From Physcomitrium patens (taxonomy: Eukaryota > Streptophyta > Bryopsida > Funariales > Funariaceae), in the NCBI RefSeq assembly GCF_000002425.4, contig NC_037254.1, positions 20,251,418 to 20,315,417 on the forward strand: DNA of 64,000 bases. The letters are read 5' to 3'. Below, piece by piece: positions 36,416 to 48,915 of the stretch. The notes beneath the pieces are model-generated. The model saw only the letters and a program-made list of their open reading frames with translations. It did not search any database and had not been told where the DNA came from. How positions within the stretch are numbered: position 1 is the first letter of the stretch; every line of letters starts with the position of its first letter. A program made the position numbers and the translations under genes.

Positions 36416-37462
36416 ATGGTTCCAACTATTATTAGTGCATTCCAACATTTTCAAGCTCTTTTATTTCCACCATTGACTATAGATGGAAACAATTATTTAT
36501 TATGGAAAAAAATGGCAAAAGCAAATTTATTTACAGAACAACTCTCAGTTGCCATTATGTTTGAAGAATCTCCTACAACAAGTATTTCTATATCTCCTGC
36601 TATTCGTTGGAAAGCACATCTTCTCCTTCGTCGTCATCTTGTACCTGCATTACAACATCAATATTTAGAAATAGAAGATCTTATAGAACTTTGGAAGAAT
36701 CTTAAATCTAGGTTTGATCATCAAAAGACCATTTTTCTTCCACGTGTATGTCATAATTGGATACATTTACATGTCTTGGATTTTCCAAATTTAAATGCTT
36801 TTAATAGTGAATTATATAGTATTGTCTCACAATTACAATTATGTGGACAAAGAATTTCTGAAGAAGAAATGATTGAAAAAACTCTCTCTACATTTCTTCC
36901 TGTATCTGCTGTGCTTGCACAACAATACAAGAACATGAAATTTCAAAGTCATTCTGATCTCATGTCCTATTTACTTCTTGCGAAGAAGCAAAATGAGCTA
37001 CTCTTGCATAATGCGGAAGCTCGTCCTATTGAAACTATAGTTCCAAAATCTCATGCATTTAATATTTCAAAGTCTAAAAAGAAATTATATAAACATGGAA
37101 AACGTGCTCATAAATATCAGGGTACTCATAGTCAAGACCATTTCTATCCATATGGAAAGAATAAACGTTCTATTATTAATTATAGTAGAAAACAAAAATC
37201 AGAGAAGCATTCTTGCCATAAGTATGGAATGATTGGACATTTAGCACATACGTGCTGTACTTCTAAATATTTTATTAAAATATTCCAAGAGAATAAGAAA
37301 TTACAAGCTAAGGCTCGTGAAGTTCATACCATAGATGCGTCTATGGATTTAATTGGTGTTGATGACTTAGAGGTTTATATGAATGATAGAACCTCTAATG
37401 ACAAATCAAATGATGCGCTCATTGATTCTGCAACAACATATACTATCTTGCGAGATAGATGA
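36416..37462 (+). pseudogene. Copia gag and protease
   Basis: 348 codons open from ATG 36416. It begins with a copia gag core (TIDGNNYLLWKKMAKANL, later LWKNLKSRFDHQK), then a zinc knuckle written CHKYGMIGHLAHTC in which the second Cys is Tyr, so the knuckle is damaged. It ends in the protease active-site region (LIDSATTYTIL) before a TGA. A proline- and cysteine-rich frame upstream (36025-36252) is leader sequence, not a gene. Confidence 0.82.
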
Positions 37463-38700
37463 TTTTTTATTGAAAAATCTTCAACTTGGCAAACTAAAAA
37501 TATGATAACCATGGCTTGAGAAAATGCATTTTGTTTCCAAGAAGGCATAGCGATGGTAAAATTACCTACGGATTCTATCATAAAATGTAAACATGCGATG
37601 TTTGTACCCTCAGCACTTCGGAGTCTGATTAGCTTCCGAGATGTGCGCATTAATGGTTATCACCTCTCAATTGCCACTTTAAATAGAAATGAGATTTTGG
37701 TTCTTACAAAGAACCATAAAGTTGTTGAAAAAGCATTTGTTACAAAAAATGGTTTATATCGAATTGTGATTCGGCCTCCCATTATATTTAATTTTGCATC
37801 TTCTAGCTTAGAGAATTGTGTTTTTCTCTGGCATGGACGATTGGGACATCCAGGATCTACATTATTTAGAAAGACCATTCCATGTATAACTGGACACAAT
37901 TTAAAGCCTAGAGATGTAGACTCTATCAAATTATGTCATGTATGCATGCAAGGTAAAATGATTACTCGGCCTTCAATTTGGAAACTTCCACAAGAATTAC
38001 CACAAATGCTTGAAAGATTGCAGATTGATATTTGTGGTCCTATTAATCCAATATCAAGACCATTTCGTTATTTTTTAGTCCTTGTTGATGCACCAGGTAA
38101 ACAATCACATATTTCATTATTATCAACTCAAAACATGATGTTTGCCAATCTTATATCTATGCTTATTCACTTTTGAGCACATTTTCCTGATTATCCTATA
38201 AAAACATTGCGTATGGAGAATGAAAAAGAATTCGCATCAAAGTCTTTTGAAGACTATTATACTGCAACAGGAATCGAGTTGACATATTGTATTCCATATA
38301 AACATGCTCAAAATGGACTTGCAGAGTCATTTATAAAACGTATGAAACTCATTACCCGGCCACTCCTCCTTCACGCAAATCTACCTACATCTATTTGGAA
38401 TCATGGAGTTTTACATGCTGCAGCATTAATACGCCTCAACCCTTCTTCTCTTGAAATTGTTTCACCACATGAGCTCATTTTGGGTCGTGTTTCGACTGTA
38501 TCTCACTTACAAGTATTTGGTTGCAGTGTTTGGATTCCAATACCAAAACCTCAATGGCGTACCATTGGAGCTCATTGATAAGAAGGCATATATGTTGGTT
38601 TTGATTCAGCAAGCATTATTCGTATTGTTGATCTATCAACTGGCACATTATTACGTTCACGTTTACAAAATTATCGTTTTAAAGAAACTATATTTCCATC
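37463..38700 (+). pseudogene. Copia pre-integrase and integrase, broken
   Basis: The GAG-pre-integrase block (WHGRLGHPGSTLF, then LCHVCMQGKM) and integrase core (LQIDICGPI, RMENEKEFASKSFEDYY, HAQNGLAESFIKRM) continue in one frame but are divided by stops at about 37462, 37520, 38176 and 38578. In the core the DDE aspartates are still visible at DICGP; the second is changed to Glu/Asn (RMENEKEF in place of the usual R-x-D-N-G-x-E). Confidence 0.8.
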
Positions 38701-38929
38701 TCTTCAAAGAGGAGTATCCAATCAACAAAGAAATAAAGTACTCATATTTGAAGCACCAAAATTGTTTACAATGAATCCCGATCCTAGGACATCTTTGGCA
38801 GAAACTAAAGTTGCTAAGATTTTGTATTTAAAACAGATCGTGGATGAAACACCTGATGGCTTCAATGATGTACCTAGAACTGCAAGAGTTCGTATTAATG
38901 AGGCTCAGAATGCATCTGCTTAGATTGCA

Positions 38930-40140
38930 GTGCCATTGATTACAATACCTCAAGTGATAACAACAACACCTAAAATAACTCGTGGACCAGATAACCAACC
39001 ACATAAGAAAATAGCTATAAAATTAATTAATCTTTGTATTATTTCTCAAGAAATTACCACTCATCTTACAAGACTACCAATTCATGATAATATATATCCA
39101 TGCATAATGTACCTTCAATTCCTATGAAAAACAAGCTTGGAATTGGAAGGAATAAGAACAAGTTGAGTAAAGAATTATCTATTCTGTATTATGCTACAAA
39201 TGATATTTGGGACAGTCCATCTATTATGGTAGGTGAATTATTTACATATATGATTATAGAAGCCCTTTCTTGCGAGGAAGACAATCCTGAACCTCAAACC
39301 ATCGAAGGAGCAATGCATCATTCAGATTGGTCAAAATGGATAACTGCTATTGAGGAGGAGTATGCCTCTTTGCATAAGAGGACAGTCTTTGGTCAAATTG
39401 TAGACACTCTCACATCTTACCATGTAGGATATAAAATGGTATTTATATGCAAGCGAGATACTCAAGGCCAAATAATCCGCTATAAAGCTCGTCTTGTTAC
39501 TCAAGGATTAAATCAACAATTTGGCATTGATTATGAATCCACATATTCTCTAGTCATGGATTCAATTACATTCCAATATATTATTGGAATAATAGTTCAT
39601 GCACCCTTGAGATGCATCTGATGGATGTAGTTACTGTATATCTATATGGTTCTCTTAATGCAAATATTTATATAAAAATTCTACCTGGCTTAAAAACAGG
39701 AACTCCAAATCAACCCGCTCTAGAAAAATATCGTGGTATTAAATTATATAAGGCCTTGTATGGTTTAAAATAATCCAAACAAATATGCTATCAATGTCTT
39801 TGAAATTATTTAATTACAAATAATTTCATAAGTGATCCACTAATCCCTAGTTTGTTTATCAAACGAGATAAAATTGGTTTTGTGATTATCACTGTACATG
39901 TTGATGATCTTAACCTAGAGGGCACAACATCTGCATGTGTTACAGCTACAAACCTACTTATACGTAAATATGAAATCAAAATGCTAGAAAAAACAACTTT
40001 TTGTATTGGTCTTTAGATTATGCATCTATTAGATGGTAATATTTTTATCTACCAACCAATGTATATTAGACGAATCTTACAAAGATTTAATATGATTGAT
40101 GCTTATCTATTGTCCACACCAATGGTTGGACGTGGTTATG
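38930..40140 (+). pseudogene. Copia reverse transcriptase, N-terminal and central part
   Basis: Recognisable RT blocks: WSKWITAIEEEYASL, then RYKARLVTQGLNQQFGIDYE (39480-39540), LYKALYGLK (about 39750) and the catalytic YVDD-type box as HVDDL (about 39898-39912). Several stops interrupt. The sequence breaks at 40140, where the subfamily 2 element begins, and resumes at 57863 in the matching part of RT. Confidence 0.8.
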
Positions 40141-40699
40141 TATCAAGGACAAGAACTCGATAAAAAAGAAACTCAGTCAAGTCAGCCTTTACTCAAAGAA
40201 AGGTAACAAAATATAAATAAAGAAGTATGTATATTGAAATAGAAACTGGAATGGCTATTGCCAAAAGACAAGAAAACTAGAGACCCTTGAAACTAGACTA
40301 AAACCAAGAAAGTAGTTGACAAGAGTGAAGAGAGCTTCATTCTTGTCTCTATATATACTATCTAATTAAGGGCTACGTGGCGACATTCTATAGGACCTCC
40401 AATGTGTGTTGACTTTGTAGGACATATGCTTTGACTTACAAGGCAAGTTTTTCTACGTGTGGGCCATATAGTTAGCTTGATCTTCAAGCTCATAACATGT
40501 GGCACATGGCCAAATTGTTGACCACGTTTCTAATCCAAAAAGTCAATTAAAGACACCTATGAAGTCAAAGCAGTGTCTATGAAGCATCTAAGAAGCTTCC
40601 ATATTAAATACTATAGAATTAACTTACTTTTACTTATTTTTATTTAGTTCCACCTATTTGTATATGTAATTACTAGCTAACATGAGTATGTCCGCAACA
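40141..40699 (-). repeat. 3' LTR of subfamily 2 copy 2
   Basis: 559 bp, TATCAAGGAC to TCCGCAACA. It is followed by the polypurine tract, on the plus strand TTACCTCTTCTTC (40700-40712), where family B has inserted. Confidence 0.87.
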
Positions 40700-40712
40700 T
40701 TACCTCTTCTTC

Positions 40713-41109
40713 TATCATGGACACAGAATACAGACTTGATATCTACCAAGAAGTTCAAGAAGAACTGGCAAGAACTAGATTAATCAGATGAATACAAGAA
40801 CAACACCAGAGAGGTGAGCTAGAGCTCCAAGAGATGTGTTGTCGAGACTGAAGAAATCTTCAGCCTCGATTCCAATATATACTCCTATTTAGGAAGCTTC
40901 TCAAGCAACTTCTACCAACTAGGAAGCTTCTAGAAGGTTGTAGAAACTTATCTGTAGAAGGTTCAAAGGACTATGTCCCGAACATCTTCTACCAACTAAA
41001 AAGCTTCTAGAAGGTTTCAGACACTTGCTTCTAGAAGGTTCTAGAAGCTTGCCTCTAGAAGGTTCTAGAAACATATCTCTAGAAGGTTCTAAGGACTATG
41101 TCCCTAACA
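40713..41109 (-). repeat. 3' LTR of family B, with heat-shock-like repeats
   Basis: 397 bp, beginning TATCATGGACAC (TGTTACGGACAC in the partner) and ending GTCCCTAACA. It is 48 bp longer than its partner because it carries extra units of a repeat built on TTCTAGAAGGTTCTAG. The polypurine tract (purine-rich on the element strand) follows at about 41110-41125. Confidence 0.85.
41029..41046. promoter_or_regulatory. Perfect four-unit heat shock element in the family B LTR
   Basis: TTCTAGAAGGTTCTAGAA is TTC-nn-GAA-nn-TTC-nn-GAA, the consensus bound by heat shock factor trimers. The same 18 bases recur in the partner LTR at 51975-51992, with more partial copies in both. Activity is inferred only. 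Confidence 0.5.
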
Positions 41110-41422
41110 TCACGCCCTCTTTTAGCTTCGAGGTCTATGAGAAGCAATGTTGTTGTCAATCAGTACCAACCTAGTGGCCCACTCCTTCAACTTCTGACCA
41201 AGCATGAACTTCCGTGTCTTCATTGTGAAATTGTCCTGTAAATATGCCTTCTGGTTTACCATCGTAAGTAGGCTCGGACTCAAATACAATCACCAGTGAT
41301 CGATTACTTGGTATCCTCCGTCGTCGTCGTGGTATAGGTGGTTCTTCATCTTGGGGTCACCTTCGTGAACTAGTTTGTTGAAATAATCTGCCTGGCATAG
41401 TATCTATCTCTTGGCTATCCAT
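41110..41422 (-). pseudogene. ORF3 homologue of family B, decayed
   Basis: ATG at 41422 (MDSQEIDTM) in the same place as ORF3 of the other families, after the pol stop (41554) and before the polypurine tract. It shares a basic run (PRRRRRIPSN), then LVIVFES..TYDGKPEGIF and a W-S-x4-G-x-G-H block, which line up with LVILLEV..THDGVPNILF and W-S-x4-G-x-G-H of subfamily 1 with a single one-residue gap. It is broken by several stops. This is independent support that ORF3 is a real ancestral gene. Confidence 0.55.
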
Positions 41423-41553
41423 ATCAAAAGACCAAACTATGGCTACTGAAAAAATTCTATTTTATCTTGGAGAAAATAACTACATCAATTACGAATTTTG
41501 GTGGTGCTCTCTCCCTTTCTTATATTCTTGAGTGAATAAGCTTTAGAAAGAAT

Positions 41554-43085
41554 CTATTGTCCAATCGACTTAAGTTTATGAGGATGTTGTTGATGAAACT
41601 CCTGTACCTTTTGCGGCGCATTGGTGAGATTTTCAGCAGGCTCCCACGTTCGCTCATAAATGTCATAGCTGCACCAATGAACAAGATACTCCAACTTGCC
41701 CAACCTTCGCCGAGAATCCAGCACCTTTTCAACATCGTATTCTTCGTGGTTCTCGATCTCAATACTAGGTGGCGGACATTACACTCTTTCAGGAAAAGAT
41801 GACTCTCAATAAGGCTCCAACAAAGAAATATGAAAGACTGGATGTACCTTCATAGAAGCCGGTTTTTCCAAACGGTATGCCACTAGATTGATTTGCTTTT
41901 GGATGATAAATGGTCCCAATCTTTGATAGTCCAACTTATCACATGGTCGCTTGGTCTTGATATTCCGTCGAAGAAGCCATGCTTTATCTCCAATTTTGAA
42001 AGTAGGTGCTTGATTCCGAAATCTATCTGCAGACGCCTTGTAGGATTCTTGAGCGGATTATAATTGAAGCTTCAACGTATTTTGAAACTCTGATAGTTGT
42101 TTCGCAAATGCTTGAGCTGCTGGATTGTTATTTGTTGATGGACTCAATAAATCAAGCTTTGGATGATACCCATAGTTAGAAAAGAATGGTGTATATTGAG
42201 TCGATGCATCGAGGGTGTTGTTATATGCAAACTCGGGTAGCGGCAGATATGTAGTCCAATCATCTTGCTGATAGTTGATGCTGCATCGTAAGTATTGTTC
42301 CAAGACTTGGTTCACCCGTTTCGTTTGACCATCAATTTGAGGATGAAAAGCCGAAGAAAGCTTAATATCCACCTTCAGTATCTCAAAGAGAGATCTCCAA
42401 AAAATAGAAGGCCTTTATAAAGTCTGGATGTATCGAGATTGGAGCCGTAGTAAATGCGGTATTCAGGTTTTGAAACGCCTTCTCTACTAGAGGTCTCCAT
42501 TCAAGCTTATCCTTGCATGTCAACCGAGTGAGAGGAGCAGCAACTTGAGAGTAAATCTTCATAAAGATCCGATAGAAGTTGGCAAAACGAAGAAAGCATT
42601 GTATGTCTCTAATTGTCTTCGGAACCTTCCAAGACACAATTGCTTCTACCTTCTTGGGGTCCATCTTCAAGCCTTTCGTAGTCGCAACGAATCCCAAAAA
42701 CTCCATCTCTATTTGGTGAAATAAACACTTCTCCAACTTGGCATATAGTCCTCGCTCGTGTAGTTTTTTCAATACCAAACGAACGTGTTTTTCATGCTCT
42801 TCCTCATTTTTGGAGAATATCAAAATATCATCTAAATAGATGACAACAAAATCGTCAAGGTACTCTCGAAAAATGTCATTCATCATATGTTGAAAGACCG
42901 CTGGAGCATTGGTAAGACCAAAGGGCATGACATTATATTCAAAATGGCCATACCTTGTACGGAACGCTGTCTTCTACTCATCTCCTTCCTTCATTCGTAC
43001 GAGGTTGTAAGCTCCCCTTAGATCAATTTTTGTAAAGATCCTTGCACGTCCAAGTTGTTCTAAGAGACCATAAATCAAGGGTAAC
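41554..43085 (-). pseudogene. Pol, 3' part, family B, with internal deletion
   Basis: It resumes RT immediately after the insertion point ([23 protein letters not shown]), continues through [20 protein letters not shown] and the catalytic YLDD box (about 42829-42838), then jumps at about 42405 from the start of RNase H straight into the end of the integrase core (EILKVDIKLSSAFHPQ). About 1.1 kb is missing compared with subfamily 1. It ends in a chromodomain (EEYDVEKVLDSRRR, LEYLVHWCSYDIYERTWEP), stop at 41554. Confidence 0.82.
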
Positions 43086-43646
43086 TGTCAAGGACAAGAA
43101 CTCGATCAAAAAACAGTTCAGACAAGTAAGCCTTCACTCAAAAAAAAGTAACAAAATATGAATAATAAGTAGGTATATTGAAAAGAGAAACTAGAATGGC
43201 TATTGCCAAAAGACAAGAAAACTAGAGACCCTTGAAACTAGACTAGAAGCAAGAAAAGAGTTGACAAGAGTGAAGAAGCCTTCACTCTTGTCTCTATATA
43301 TACTATCTAACTAGGAGCTACGTGGCGACGTTCTATAGGACCTCCAATATGTGTTGACTTTGTAGGACACATGCCTTGACTTACAAGGCAAGTTTTTCTA
43401 CGTGTGGGCCACATAGTTAGCTTGATCTTCAAACTAACAACATGTGTGGCACATGGCCAACTTGTTGACCACGTTTCTAATCCAAAAAGTCAATTAAAGA
43501 CACCTATGAAGTCAAAGCAGCGTCTAGGAAGTTTCTAGGAAGCTTTTATATTAAATATTATAGAATTAACTTACTTTTATCTACTTTTACTTACTTCTAC
43601 TTATTTCTATATGTAATTATTAGCTTACAAGATTATGGCCGTGACA
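43086..43646 (-). repeat. 3' LTR of subfamily 1 copy 2, with adjoining polypurine tract
   Basis: 561 bp, TGTCAAGGAC to GGCCGTGACA; it differs from the partner at only about five bases in the first 240. The polypurine tract (pyrimidines on plus strand) is at 43647-43662. Confidence 0.94.
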
Positions 43647-43687
43647 TTACCCCTCCTTCTAGAGACGAGTTCCATGAGGAGCGGTCA

Positions 43688-44110
43688 TCATATGTTGAGG
43701 AAATCTATGATGCGACGAATTGTATTCGCCACATACTGTGATCTCTGTTCTCTTCGAAGATGATTGATAGGGCCTCTCAACCATCGGTAGTGTCCCATAC
43801 CAGGGCGGGAAGACCACCTAGTTATTTGATGATTGTTGAGGCCTTCGTAACTTCCTTCGAATAGAATATTCGGAACACCATCATGAGTTGTTCCTACCTC
43901 TAGCAAAATCACCAAACATCGAGAGTCCCTTCCCAAATCGTGATACCAAACGCGTTGTATCTCACCATCTGTTCAAGGAAGAACATGTCGTTCTTGAAGA
44001 TCTTCATCTCGATTGCGTCGTCTTGAAGGTTGTGACAATCGTAATGTCTCATCCGGCAGGTCAGCAAACGAAGGTTCTTGAGTTGAATCCGCTGGTTGTT
44101 GGCTCTCCAT
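43688..44110 (-). pseudogene. ORF3, subfamily 1 copy 2
   Basis: 423 bp from ATG 44110 (MESQQPADSTQEPSF) to the TGA at 43688. There is a single internal TGA near codon 46, at a codon that is CGA or CAA in the subfamily 2 copies. Otherwise it is open: an acidic/polar N-terminal part, an RRRNRDED charged run, then a Trp/Gly-rich block (LGRDSRCLVILLEVG, GMGHYRWLRGPINHL) and a basic tail. No known domain recognised. Confidence 0.65.
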
Positions 44111-44204
44111 CTAATTAGCGTCACAAATGCAAAGAAGTTACAAACAAGGATAAGAAATTGAATGTTATCTTGCCTCAATCTTGTCTCTTTTATAAGAGAG
44201 ATTT

Positions 44205-47200
44205 TTATCTTGGTTTCGATGGATGTCGTTGATGAAAAACTTTGACTTTAGCTGATGCATTTGCTAGATTCCTAGATGGCTCCTATGTGCGTTCACTAAT
44301 ATCATATCCGTGCCAATGAACAAGATATTCTAGCTTATTTCGGAGCCGCCTTGAGTCTAATATCTCTTCCACCTCAAATTCTTCATTATTATCTACTTCT
44401 ATAGGAGGCGGTGGCATTTGTCTTCTTCCTTGTATATCCACTGTCTTATATGGTTCAAGAAGAGACACGTGAAATACAAGATAGATCTTCATTGACTCCG
44501 ATAGATGTAACCGATATGCAACTGGGTTGATCTGTTCAGAAACAGAAAAGGGGCCAAGCCTACGATAGTCCAACTTGTCACAAGGTCGAGTAGTCTTGAT
44601 ATTGCGACGAAGTAGCCATACCTTATCACCCACGTTGATTTGAGGTTACTCCTTACGATATAGATTTGCGTTTATCTTTTGTCGTTCTTGAGCTACCTTC
44701 AATTGCATCTTTATTATTGCATGTAACTCTGACAACCGATTTGCCATATCTTCTGCTGCAGGATTATCAACTTTTGAAAAATCAAAAGTATCAAGTCATG
44801 GATGATAGCCATAATTGGCAAAGAAAGGTGTTTGTTGCATGGAAGAATGTACCGTATTATTATAAGCAAACTCTGCCAATGGCAGAAGGGTTGTCCAATC
44901 ATCTTGTTGGTAGTTGATAGTACACCTTAAATACTGCTCCAAGACTTGGTTTACGCGCTCTGTTTGTCCATCAGTTTGAGGATGGAAAGCCGAAGATAGC
45001 TTTATGTCCACTTTTAAAATCTTGAAAAGGGTCCTCCAAAATCTTGACACAAATTGAGTTCCCCTATCCGATATGATATCTTTAGGTAATCCATGATAGC
45101 GATAGATATTCTCAATGAAAAGATTAGCTGTTTCTTCACCTGTGATAGATTTTGTACATGGCACAAAATGTGCCATCTTGGTGAAACGATCTACTATCAC
45201 AAATATAGAATCATAAGATCTTGAGCTTGGAAGATCTGTGATGAAATCCATAGAAACAAAAGACCATGGTTGTTCTGGTATAGGTAATGGCTGAAGAAGT
45301 CCGTAAGGTCGATGACGAAGAATTTTTGATCTTGAACAAATATCACATGATTGTACAAAGTCTTTGATTGGCTTCCACATTTGTGGCCACCAAAAATCTC
45401 TTGATATGAGTTCCAAAGTCTTATTATATCCAAAGTACCATGCTGCTGGAAAGTCATGACGTGCTTGAAGAACACGTAAACGTGCTTCTCCTTCTGGAAC
45501 ATATAGGCGTTCTTCAAAATATAATAGATTATTCTTGAACTCGAACTTAGAAGGATCATGAGACTTAGAAGAATTATTCACGACATCATAAACAAGAGGG
45601 TCTGAGAACATACTGGACTGGATTTGCTTGAGAAAAGTTGAATCAACAGTCAATGTTGATTTCATTGCTCGGAGATGAAATTGCTCCGGTTTCAAGAGGA
45701 TCGTTCTTTGTTGCTCAAAAGTTGCATCTCCTTCTTTTGGTACAAAATAAGAACGTCTAGATAGGGCATTGGATAAACCTTGTTGTTTTCCTGGCCGATA
45801 AGTGATAATGAACTCGAATCTTGACAAAGACATATTCTAACGAGCTTGACGACGATTCAACACGCGTGTTAACATGAAATTCTCGAGGTTCTTGTGATCT
45901 GTATACACAGTGACTGGACTAGAAGCGCCTTCTAGATAATGACGCCATTCTTGAAAGGAATCCACGATCGCAAGAAGTTCTTTATCGTGGATCTCATAAT
46001 TGATCTCGGCTGCTGAGAATTTTCTTGAATGAAAAGCTATCGGATGAAGTTTGTCATCTGTTCCCATTTGTGATAAAACTGCATCCAAGGCAAAATCTGA
46101 TGCATCTGTTTCCATAAAAAATGCCTTGGAAAAGTCAACACGATATAAGACTGGTGCAGAGACAAACGATGTCTTCAAGGCTTCAAATGCTGCTTCCGCT
46201 TCTTGATTCCATTGAAATTTATCTTTACTAGTCAAGCGTGTAAGTAGAGCTGCAACTCATGAGAAATCTTTGATGAAGATCCGATAGTAATTGGCAAATC
46301 CCAAGAAACATTGGACATCTCTTACTGTCCTTGGAATCTTCCAATCCATGATTGTTTGGACTTTCTTAGAATCCATCATGAGACCATCATTTGAAATGAT
46401 GTATCCTAAAAAGTCAACTTGAGTAGTGTGAAATACACACTTTTCCATCTTGGCGTACAATCCTGCATCTCTAAGTTTTTGTAATACTTGACGAACATGT
46501 ATTTCATGTTCTTCGACGTTCTTAGAATAGATCAGGATATCGTCTAGATAGCAGACGACAAAATTGTCTAAGAATTCACGAAATACATCATTCATGAGAT
46601 GTTGAAAAGCAGCTGGTGCATTCGTGAGTCCAAAGGGCATGACATTATATTCGAAATGTCCATACCTGGTTCGAAACGCAGTCTTTCATTCATCTCCTTC
46701 TTTGATCCGTACTAGATTATATGCTCCTCTTAGATCTATTTTTGTATAGATCTTAGCTTGATTCAACTGGTCAAGGAGTCCTGATATCAAAGGTAATGGA
46801 TACCTATTCTTGATTGTGATCTTGTTGAATCCTCGATAATCAACACACATTCGTAAAGATCCATCTTTTTTCTTTACGAATAGAATTGGAGCTCCTACTG
46901 GAGATTTTGAATGGCGTATGAAATTCTTCGCTAAATTCTCGTCAATATATGTCTTGAGTTCAGCCATCTCATCTTGCGATAAACTGTAAATTGGTCCAAA
47001 TGGGGGCTGAGTTCCTTCCTTGAGGTCGATTGAACAATCATATGGACGATGCTCAGGAAGAATATCTGCATTCTTTTTCTCAAAAACGTCTTCATACTCC
47101 TGATATTGACTTGGAATGCCACTTGAAGTCTTTACGTTTTCAGAAATAGGTGCAGCATAAATAGCAAAAGTTGATCCTTTTTTTGCTGCGTATATAAATG

Positions 47201-47693
47201 CTTTTGCACCTATAAGTGTGGGTTTTACTATACTAGACTTATAATTTTTTACTTGGTTAGTAGAACTATTAATAACGCTCGTGGAAAAGTCAAATTTATG
47301 CAAATTCCAATCTATTCGAGGGTTATATTTTTCTAGCCAGGATAAACCTAAAATAACTATATTGGACGGGGATTTAATTATGTTAAAAGCTATGTAGCTA
47401 TCATGACCGTGTATTGTTACTTTTATAGGATGAGTTTCATGAGTGACATCTCCAGAAGACAAGGGACGACCATCTATGACTTCTACATGTACTTGTTTAG
47501 GTTTCTGTACAAAAGGTATTTTACGACTTTTAACAAATTGTTCATCTAAAAAACATGCTGAGGCTCCTGAATCTAATAAAGCAGAGGCTTTGTAATTCTT
47601 AGATCCTAAATATAAGTCTATTATAAAACAAGGAGAGGGTTCTGAGGAGAGGATAGGACCTTCATTAGGAATTGTACAAGGTTCCAACTGCAT
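44205..47693 (-). pseudogene. Pol polyprotein, broken, subfamily 1 copy 2
   Basis: Same 1162-codon layout as copy 1 at a constant offset of 40796. Stops: 46686 and 46257 (shared by all three copies), 44796 (shared with copy 3), and private ones at 45837, about 44646 and 44283. RT YLDD box near 46539-46550. The start at ATG 47693 lies 5 bp past the gag stop in the -1 frame. The chromodomain is truncated by the 44283 stop. Confidence 0.9.
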
Positions 47694-47698
47694 GGTCC

Positions 47699-48703
47699 CT
47701 ATTGTAGCTGGACGAATCCGTTTTCTGACATGTTGTTTTCTTTGACTGTCTTACCCCTCATTTTATAGTTCCGTCGCTTCTTTGGACAATGTTGAGCAGT
47801 GTGCTTAGGTTCTCCGCAATATAAACATAATCCTTCTTGACGACGACAAATCTTTTCTTGCTCAGTTAGAGGTTTAAAACATACAGCGTCAATTTGCATG
47901 TCTTCTACTTCTGAATGTACGTTTGGCAAAGATGTTGATGTTGCCATTGAGTAATAATGTTGAGGTTCCCGTGAATGATTCTCGGATTAAAATTCGAAAA
48001 GTCGATTATCACATTTTACCGCAAAATCGATTGCTTGACTCAAAGTTTGAGGATCAGGTAAGTTGAGCATCAATTTCTTTACTTCGTATTGCAATCCATA
48101 AAGAAATTGACTGATGAGTGCAGCATCATCCCACTTGATGTCAATTGCAAGTTGTCGAAATTGTGAAGCATATACTGTTACTGAGCGATTTCCTTGTCGC
48201 AGAATTTGGATCTTATTTGTTGCAACACGAGTTGCATCGTGTTCACCATACATAGATCGAAATTCCACCAAAAAAGCTTCCAAATTGTCCAATATTGGAT
48301 TTCGTTGTTCAAGAAAAGACGAAAACTATGATAATGCAGAACTAGAAAGTAGAGTGCCAATAAACCTGACTTGTGATCCTGGAGTTGGATAGCTTTGCGG
48401 TTGAAGTTCAATTGCCAATTGTACTTGATTGATGAACCCTTGAAACTTAGATCTCGTACCATCAAATTTCTCGGGTAAGGCAATTCTTGGTTTTCTAGTG
48501 CTTACAGGGTGTTGTACAATTGGAGAAGGAATGTGATTTGTTGTAGATGTTGAAGCAGCTCCGATCATCTCTATATCTCCACTTTCTGGTATTCTTGTTC
48601 TTTCCTGTGTTGGTGAATTGAGTTGATGCATCGCAAGCATTAACTCCCTCATTTGCTCTTGCATTTGTGCCATTGCACTCTTCATTTCAACAAGCTCTGC
48701 CAT
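47699..48703 (-). pseudogene. Gag, broken, subfamily 1 copy 2
   Basis: ATG at 48703 (MAELVEMKSA). TAG at 48326 (all copies) and TAA near 47986 (shared with copy 3, where copy 1 has CGA). CCHC knuckle intact. Colinear with 59243-60247. Confidence 0.88.
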
Positions 48704-48915
48704 AATGACACTAAGAAGAAAAATTTGTTTGATATTGCTGAAGACAAAAGAAAAGAAAGACTTGATAACAAAGAAGATACTAAGAACAATATCAGTTTAG
48801 AAGTGGGTAATCCGCAAACTTCTAATATGATTATGTCTTGTCAAGAGAAAGGGGTAATCCACTCTTACTCAAGAAAAAACAAAGCTCTGATATTGTAAGT
48901 GCACTCTTGTCAATT

